NCBI GenBank assembly: GCA_028714895.1
Contig: JAQTLM010000016.1
Coordinates: forward strand, 1-46,531
Direction of reading: 5' to 3'
Source of the DNA: Gallionella sp.
GTDB lineage: Bacteria > Pseudomonadota > Gammaproteobacteria > Burkholderiales > Gallionellaceae
Length of the DNA stretch: 46,531 nucleotides
A program made the translations under genes and the position numbers. Positions 41,869-46,531 of the stretch are shown here, piece by piece. A model generated the notes under the pieces. That model saw only the letters and a program-made list of their open reading frames with translations, was not told the origin of the DNA and did no database searches. Numbering within the stretch: the stretch's first letter is position 1; every line of letters begins with the position of its first letter.

Positions 41869-43404
41869 ATGGACGTCACCCCTGTTTTGCTGCTCATTCT
41901 GGATGGCTTTGGCTACCGCGAGAGTGCCGATTTCAACGCGATTCTGGCGGCTCGCAAGCCCAATTGGGATGCGCTCTGGCGCGATTATCCGCATACCCTG
42001 ATCAATGCCTCTGAAAAATTTGTCGGCCTACCGTCCGGACAGATGGGCAATTCTGAAGTGGGCCATCTCAACATCGGCGCCGGACGCTTGGTGTATCAGG
42101 ATTTGAGCCGCGTCGATGTAGCCATCGAGGATGGCAGCTTCTCCACCAACCCCGCTCTGCGCGAGGCGGTGGCCATGGCCAAACAAAACGACAGTACGCT
42201 GCATATCATGGGACTGCTTTCTCCGGGCGGCGTACATAGCCACGAGAACCACATCTTCGCCATGCTGGAAATGGCGGCGCGCGCCGGCTTGAAAAAGGTC
42301 CATCTGCATGCATTTCTGGATGGGCGCGATACCCCGCCCAGAAGCGCTGCGCAATCGCTGCAACTGCTGCAGGATAAATGCACTGCATTGGGAACCGGGC
42401 AAATCGCCAGCATCGTCGGCCGCTTTTACGCAATGGATCGGGACAACCGCTGGGAACGTGTGCAACCCGCTTATGAATTGCTCACGCAAGGCCGCGCCGA
42501 ATTTACCGCAACCGATACCTTGTCCGCTTTGGAACAAGCCTACGCACGCGGCGAATCGGACGAGTTCGTCAAGCCCACTGCGATTGTTTCCGGCAGTGCG
42601 AAAAACACCATGCAGGACGGCGATGTGGTGATATTCATGAACTTCCGCGCCGACCGCGCCCGCGAAATCACGCGCGCTTTGACAGACGAGACGTTCAGCG
42701 GATTCAATCGCGCCTACGTGCCCAAGCTTGCCAGCTTCGTTTCGCTGAGCAGTTATGGCGAGGACTTCCATTTACCCTGCGCCTATACCCAAGATACCAT
42801 TCATAATGGCTTCGGCGAATACATTTCGAATCTGGGGCTCAGGCAGTTGCGCATCGCCGAAACCGAGAAATACGCGCACGTCACCTACTTTTTCAGCGGC
42901 GGCAGGGAACAACCCTACCCCGGCGAAGACCGTATCCTCGTTCCATCGCCCAAAGTCGCGACTTACGACCTTAAGCCGGAAATGAGCGCGTTTGAAGTAA
43001 CTGACAAACTCGAAGCCGCCATCCTGAGCCGTCAATATCATGCCATCATTTGCAATTATGCCAATGGTGACATGGTGGGTCATAGCGGCAATATGGCAGC
43101 CGCCACCCATGCCATCGAGACGCTGGATATTTGCATCGGCCGTGTAGTCAAGGCGATGCAGTCCATCGGCGGCGAAGTCATCATCACCGCCGATCACGGC
43201 AATGCCGAACAAATGCTGGATCGCACCACGCAGCAGGCGCATACCGCGCACACCCTGAATCCGGTACCTTTCCTGTATATCGGGCGCAAAGCCAGGCTAA
43301 CCGAAGGCGGCGCGCTGCGTGATCTCGCGCCCAGCCTGCTGACCATGATGGGTCTGCCACAACCGGCAGAAATGACTGGGCACAGCCTGATCCGGATCCA
43401 GTGA
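41869..43404 (+). CDS. gpmI: Cofactor-independent phosphoglycerate mutase
   Basis: A 511-residue manganese enzyme interconverting 3- and 2-phosphoglycerate in glycolysis and gluconeogenesis. The metal site begins ILDGFGYRE (D12), and the phosphoserine is S62 in GNSEVGHLNIGAG, as in Geobacillus iPGM. VITADHGNAEQM completes the second metal site. ATG at 41869 starts MDVTPVLLLILDGFG; the longer frame upstream has no family similarity. It overlaps envC by GTGA. gpmI next to envC and ctpA, divergent from yibN-grxC-secB-gpsA, is an old arrangement; here the sulfide module lies between. Confidence 0.96.
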   Translation: MDVTPVLLLILDGFGYRESADFNAILAARKPNWDALWRDYPHTLINASEKFVGLPSGQMGNSEVGHLNIGAGRLVYQDLSRVDVAIEDGSFSTNPALREAVAMAKQNDSTLHIMGLLSPGGVHSHENHIFAMLEMAARAGLKKVHLHAFLDGRDTPPRSAAQSLQLLQDKCTALGTGQIASIVGRFYAMDRDNRWERVQPAYELLTQGRAEFTATDTLSALEQAYARGESDEFVKPTAIVSGSAKNTMQDGDVVIFMNFRADRAREITRALTDETFSGFNRAYVPKLASFVSLSSYGEDFHLPCAYTQDTIHNGFGEYISNLGLRQLRIAETEKYAHVTYFFSGGREQPYPGEDRILVPSPKVATYDLKPEMSAFEVTDKLEAAILSRQYHAIICNYANGDMVGHSGNMAAATHAIETLDICIGRVVKAMQSIGGEVIITADHGNAEQMLDRTTQQAHTAHTLNPVPFLYIGRKARLTEGGALRDLAPSLLTMMGLPQPAEMTGHSLIRIQ

Positions 43405-44573
43405 CCCTCTTGGCTCGCTTACTGTTGTTCGCCCTATGCAGCCTGATATCCGCCAGCGCGGCATACGCCAGCCAACAGGATGAACTGGGCAACCTGCGCA
43501 AACGCATCGCCGCGATGCAGCGCGAGATGGATAAGACCAGCGAATCGAAGTCAGAGGCTGCCGACGCGCTGCGTGAATCGGAGCGGACGATCAGCGACAG
43601 CAACCGCAAACTCGCCGGACTCGCCGAACAACAACGCGCAGCCGATAAAAAACTTAACGAATTGCAACAACAAGAGCGGCGGCTGACTAGCAGCATGGCG
43701 GAGCAACAGGTTCTGCTGGGCAGGCTGTTGTATCAGCAATACCTAGGTGGCGAACAGGAATATCTGAAGCTGCTGCTGAACAGCCATGACCCCAATCAAG
43801 TTTCCCGCGATTTGCAGTATTACAAATATATCGCACGCAGCCGCGCAACTTGGCTTACCGCCCTGCATGACAATTTCGCCGCGCTGAACACAGTCAGCAC
43901 AGCCACACGCGAGCAGCGTGCGGAACTAAAATCGCTGCGCGCGGAACAATCGGCACAGAAAAAAGCACTGGAGAAAGAACAGCATGCCAGACAACGAGTA
44001 TTGGGCAAAATCTCGCAGCAGTTGCGCCAGCAGCGCCGCGAAATCAACAGGTTGCAACACGATGAGAACCGCCTTGCGCAACTGATCGACAGACTAACAA
44101 AAATGCTCGCACAGCCGAAATCCAGCTCGCTGTTCCGCAATGACAACTTGCCGGACAACCGCTTTGATGGCAGCCCATTTGATCAGCTCAAAGGCAAGCT
44201 GATATTGCCGGTAAAAGGTGAGGTCACCAACCAGTTCGGTGCGCCGCGACCCGATAGCACGGTGCTATGGAAAGGACTATTCCTGAGAACTTCCGCAGGG
44301 CAAGCTGTCAAAGCTATCGCCACAGGACGGGTAGTGTTCGCAGACTGGCTGCGCGGCTTTGGCAACCTGCTGATCATCGATCACGGCAAGGGTTATATGA
44401 GCCTGTATGGCAACAATGAGACGTTATACAAACAGGTCGGCGATGTACTGCACGGTGGTGATATCGTTGCGGCAGTCGGGAACAGCGGCGGCAATGAAGA
44501 TTCCGGTTTATACTTTGAACTGCGTCATGAAAGCAAGCCGCTCGATCCAATAAAGTGGCTGGCGGCGAAATAA
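43401..44573 (+). CDS. envC: EnvC-like amidase activator
   Basis: A 390-residue exported protein with signal peptide (about 1-23, SAAYAS). A long coiled coil runs from about 25 to 250 with a break near 105-165. A C-terminal LytM domain (about 265-385) follows. The metal ligands of active LytM peptidases are not preserved: where an active enzyme has a histidine-rich TxYGH the protein has MSLYGNN, and the first H...D motif is missing. It should therefore activate AmiA/AmiB-type amidases at the septum. The start is GTG, overlapping the gpmI stop. ctpA follows after 13 bp. Confidence 0.93.
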   Translation: MTLLARLLLFALCSLISASAAYASQQDELGNLRKRIAAMQREMDKTSESKSEAADALRESERTISDSNRKLAGLAEQQRAADKKLNELQQQERRLTSSMAEQQVLLGRLLYQQYLGGEQEYLKLLLNSHDPNQVSRDLQYYKYIARSRATWLTALHDNFAALNTVSTATREQRAELKSLRAEQSAQKKALEKEQHARQRVLGKISQQLRQQRREINRLQHDENRLAQLIDRLTKMLAQPKSSSLFRNDNLPDNRFDGSPFDQLKGKLILPVKGEVTNQFGAPRPDSTVLWKGLFLRTSAGQAVKAIATGRVVFADWLRGFGNLLIIDHGKGYMSLYGNNETLYKQVGDVLHGGDIVAAVGNSGGNEDSGLYFELRHESKPLDPIKWLAAK

Positions 44574-44586
44574 CTTTGAGGAAATT

Positions 44587-45981
44587 ATGCGTGTTCTTAA
44601 AAAAGTAGGTTTGGTAAGTTTGGGCCTGGTCGCAGGCGTGTCGATTAGCTTGCATTTTGCAGCGATTGCCGACAAGGAAACGCTCGCCACCCCTTTGCCC
44701 ATCGAAGAACTGCGGGCCTTTTCAGAAGTATTCGGCCGCATCAAGAGCGACTACGTTGAACCCGTTACCGACAAAAAATTGATCGCTGAAGCCATCAACG
44801 GCATGCTAAGCGGCCTCGACCCCCACTCAGCCTATCTCGACGCGGAAGCCTTCAAGGAACTGCAAGTCGGCACGCAAGGCGAATTCGGCGGACTCGGCAT
44901 CGAGGTCAGCATGGAAGATGGCTTGGTAAAAGTCGTCTCGCCGATAGAAGATACCCCTGCCTACCAGGCCGATATCAAGAGCGGCGACCTGATCGTCAAA
45001 CTGGATGACACCTTGGTCAAAGGCCTGACACTGAACGATGCAGTAAAGCGTATGCGCGGCAAACCGGGCAGCAAGATTGTTTTGACCATCATCCGCAAGG
45101 ACGAACCGAAACCGCTTACCTTTACCTTGGCACGCGCCATCATCAAAGTACAAAGCATTAAATCCAAACTGGTTGAACCAAACTATGCATTCGTGCGCGT
45201 CACCCAATTCCAGGAACACACCGGCGAAAATCTTGCCACTGCACTGGAAAGCCTGATCAAACAAAATCAGGGGCCACTAAAAGGATTGGTGCTCGACTTG
45301 CGCAATGACCCGGGCGGACTGCTGACTGGCGCAGTCGGCGTTTCCGCAGCGTTCCTGGCCAAGGACGCACTGGTGGTTTACACCGAGGGGCGCACCGACG
45401 ACGCAAAAATGCGCCTGACCGCCAGCCCGGATAATTATCTGCGCGGCAACGGCAAAACCGATTACCTGAAAAACCTGCCGGATTCCATCAAGAGTGTGCC
45501 TCTGGTTGTGCTGGTGAACGGCGGCTCGGCCTCCGCCTCCGAAATTGTTGCTGGCGCCCTGCAAGATCACAAGCGCGCGGTCATCATGGGTACGCAAACT
45601 TTCGGCAAAGGCTCGGTGCAAACTGTTCTACCATTGGGCAACAACACCGCGATCAAACTCACCACAGCGCGTTATTACACGCCGGGTGGGCGTTCCATAC
45701 AGGCCAAAGGCATCGTACCTGACATTCTGGTGGAAGACCCGGCCACCGCAGGGCAGGATAGCGCATTCCGCTTGCGCGAAGCCGACCTGAACAAGCACCT
45801 GACCAACGATACGCCGTCGGATGAAAAACCGGACAACGCCGGCAAGGCCGCGCCTGCATCCCCCAGCACCAAAGGTGATGCCACAAAACCTGCGCCCGCC
45901 GAATTTGGGGCAAAGAACGACTACCAACTCAATCAGGCATTGAACCTTCTCAAAGGAATGCAAATACTGCACGGGAAATAA
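44587..45981 (+). CDS. ctpA: C-terminal processing peptidase (S41)
   Basis: A 464-residue periplasmic serine protease. The N-terminal membrane anchor is at about 6-27. The PDZ domain (about 85-170) binds substrate C-termini. The catalytic pair is S316 in GGSASASEI and K341 in TFGKGSVQT, 25 residues apart as in E. coli Tsp. The tail has a Lys/Pro/Ala-rich linker and a final helix. GAGGAAATT precedes the ATG. It trims envelope proteins, often cell-wall hydrolases or their regulators, which fits its place after envC. Two hairpins follow the stop. Confidence 0.95.
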   Translation: MRVLKKVGLVSLGLVAGVSISLHFAAIADKETLATPLPIEELRAFSEVFGRIKSDYVEPVTDKKLIAEAINGMLSGLDPHSAYLDAEAFKELQVGTQGEFGGLGIEVSMEDGLVKVVSPIEDTPAYQADIKSGDLIVKLDDTLVKGLTLNDAVKRMRGKPGSKIVLTIIRKDEPKPLTFTLARAIIKVQSIKSKLVEPNYAFVRVTQFQEHTGENLATALESLIKQNQGPLKGLVLDLRNDPGGLLTGAVGVSAAFLAKDALVVYTEGRTDDAKMRLTASPDNYLRGNGKTDYLKNLPDSIKSVPLVVLVNGGSASASEIVAGALQDHKRAVIMGTQTFGKGSVQTVLPLGNNTAIKLTTARYYTPGGRSIQAKGIVPDILVEDPATAGQDSAFRLREADLNKHLTNDTPSDEKPDNAGKAAPASPSTKGDATKPAPAEFGAKNDYQLNQALNLLKGMQILHGK

Positions 45982-45992
45982 AGCCACACCGC

Positions 45993-46051
45993 AAGATCAA
46001 AATGGTTGATCTTTGTATGTGAAGCCCTCTTTATAAGGGCTTCTTGCTTTC
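45993..46051 (+). terminator. Tandem hairpins ending the gpmI-envC-ctpA operon
   Basis: AAGATCAA/TTGATCTT (45993-46013) and GAAGCCCT/AGGGCTTC (46021-46043, 7-nt loop) follow the ctpA stop. Both have short T-rich tails (TTGT and TTCTTGCTTT). Confidence 0.75.
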
Positions 46052-46127
46052 CGGTAGCCTGCCTCGATGGCAAAGTTGAACTCGCGCAAGGCGTAATATA
46101 CCGCCATCATTGTCAACACCGCAAAGC

Positions 46128-46160
46128 AAAACGCCCCACCATTTCTGGCGGGGCGTTTTG
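46128..46160. terminator. Bidirectional terminator next to a 5S 3'-end duplicate
   Basis: AAAACGCCCC pairs with GGGGCGTTTT around a 13-nt interior. Read on the minus strand it follows the truncated 5S copy at 46166-46191 and ends in TTTTGC, as a terminator of an rRNA operon would. Confidence 0.8.
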
Positions 46161-46165
46161 TTTTG

Positions 46166-46191
46166 TAAGGAGTCTGACGATGACCTACTTT
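46166..46191 (-). repeat. 26-bp duplicate of the 5S rRNA 3' end
   Basis: This segment is identical to 46409-46434, which is the 3' end of 5S rRNA plus its first downstream bases. The remainder of the 5S gene is absent here. It looks like the remnant of a deleted or rearranged rRNA operon end. An ATG at 46180 within it opens a 33-codon frame after AAGGAG on the plus strand, probably by chance. Confidence 0.85.
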
Positions 46192-46201
46192 GGCTATGGC
46201 C

Positions 46202-46323
46202 GCCCCCGCCGGGGCTTAACATTCAAAAATCGAATGTTAGCCAACCGCCGTATACGATCTTTCATGGGCTTTAGCCCATAGAAAGTCGGAATCCCCTTGT
46301 GGGGCAACAAGCGCCTGCGGCGC
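46202..46323. other. Cluster of five short hairpins between the two 5S ends
   Basis: In order: GCCCC/GGGGC (46202-46215), TAACATTC/GAATGTTA (46217-46239), CTTTC-ATGGGC/GCCCAT-A-GAAAG (46259-46285), CCCC/GGGG (46293-46304) and GCGCC/GGCGC (46311-46323). No gene is evident on either strand. It could be a structured RNA, or spacer of a decayed rRNA locus. Confidence 0.6.
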
Positions 46324-46371
46324 ATGTTGTCACTTCGTTACAGCAGGTCACCACCGATATTCCGCACCCAA

Positions 46372-46402
46372 TAAAAAAGCCCAACACAAGGTTGGGCTTT
46401 TT
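46372..46402 (-). terminator. Terminator of the 5S rRNA transcript
   Basis: On the minus strand AGCCCAAC pairs with GTTGGGCT, followed by TTTTTA. It starts about 12 bp after the 5S 3' end. Confidence 0.9.
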
Positions 46403-46413
46403 ACTTTATAAGG

Positions 46414-46529
46414 AGTCTGACGATGACCTACTTTCACATGGGTAATCCACACTATCATCGGCGCGGAGTCGTTTCACTGTCCTGTTCGGGATGGGAAGGA
46501 GTGGGACCAACTCGCTATGGTCGTCAGAC
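46414..46529 (-). rRNA. rrf: 5S ribosomal RNA
   Basis: The minus strand reads TCTGACGACCATAGCGAG at the 5' end, the conserved CCCATCCCGAACAGGA-type loop in the middle, and GTAGGTCATCGTCAGA at the 3' end. TCTGACGA and TCGTCAGA close helix I. Length is about 116 nt. As the last gene of an rRNA operon, the 23S gene would be expected just beyond the window. Exact ends may differ by a base or two. Confidence 0.93.
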
Positions 46530-46531
46530 AA

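Noticed and set aside
46424..46531. Small plus-strand protein across the 5S gene (MTYFHMGNPHYH...)
   Set aside because: It is antisense to the 5S rRNA. The apparent ribosome site and ATG are rRNA sequence.

Overview
The window is a gene-dense, moderately GC-rich chromosome segment. Protein families, gene order and the 5S rRNA suggest a Betaproteobacterium, most likely Nitrosomonadales (Gallionellaceae or Sulfuricellaceae-like); this is inference, since no database search was possible. Nearly everything up to 41.8 kb is on the minus strand (except comF and trmL); gpmI, envC and ctpA are on plus; a minus-strand 5S rRNA closes the window.

Layout. (1) 0-9.5 kb, minus: bioB-bioF-bioH-bioC-bioD (a complete late biotin pathway), then a TauE/DsbD-like membrane protein, SCO1, a NarL-type response regulator, ftsK and the start of lolA. 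(2) 9.6-10.3 kb, plus: comF. (3) 10.3-30.2 kb, minus: a complete MSHA-type IV pilus cluster in permuted order, mshE-mshG-prepilin-membrane protein-mshA-mshC-D-O-P-Q followed by mshI-pilN-J-K-L-M-N. MshE has an exact c-di-GMP-binding MshEN motif pair. (4) 30.2-33.8 kb: trmL (plus) and rhodanese-grxC-secB-SH3-gpsA (minus). (5) 33.8-41.8 kb, minus: a sulfide module: a SqrR/BigR-like ArsR repressor, RND adaptor, sulfide:quinone oxidoreductase, RND pump, a DUF2892 protein and a PglL-like O-oligosaccharyltransferase. (6) 41.9-46 kb, plus: gpmI-envC-ctpA. (7) 46-46.5 kb: terminators, a duplicated 5S 3' end, a cluster of hairpins and 5S rRNA.

The most striking feature is a nested set of small palindromic repeats. 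A 59-60 bp hairpin element occurs at six sites (one a head-to-head pair), with compensatory changes in its stem. Copies are fused in frame inside bioD, gpsA and the leader of an MSHA prepilin; a different palindrome is in frame in bioH. Other elements overlap or abut the stop codons of ftsK, mshN, trmL, gpsA, bioH and bioB. This resembles Rickettsia palindromic elements in behaviour.

A second surprise is that MSHA minor pilins have acquired foreign leader peptides. MshC begins with what looks like the N-terminus of a ParE/RelE toxin, directly after a frameshifted antitoxin. The MshB-like and MshP leaders are made of repeat DNA, and MshP contains a four-copy heptanucleotide tract that could slip.

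The sulfide module has a promoter whose 17-bp spacer holds an inverted repeat. Its repressor has two cysteines spaced as in SqrR, so a testable model is that persulfide releases the repressor and switches on SQR together with an RND exporter.
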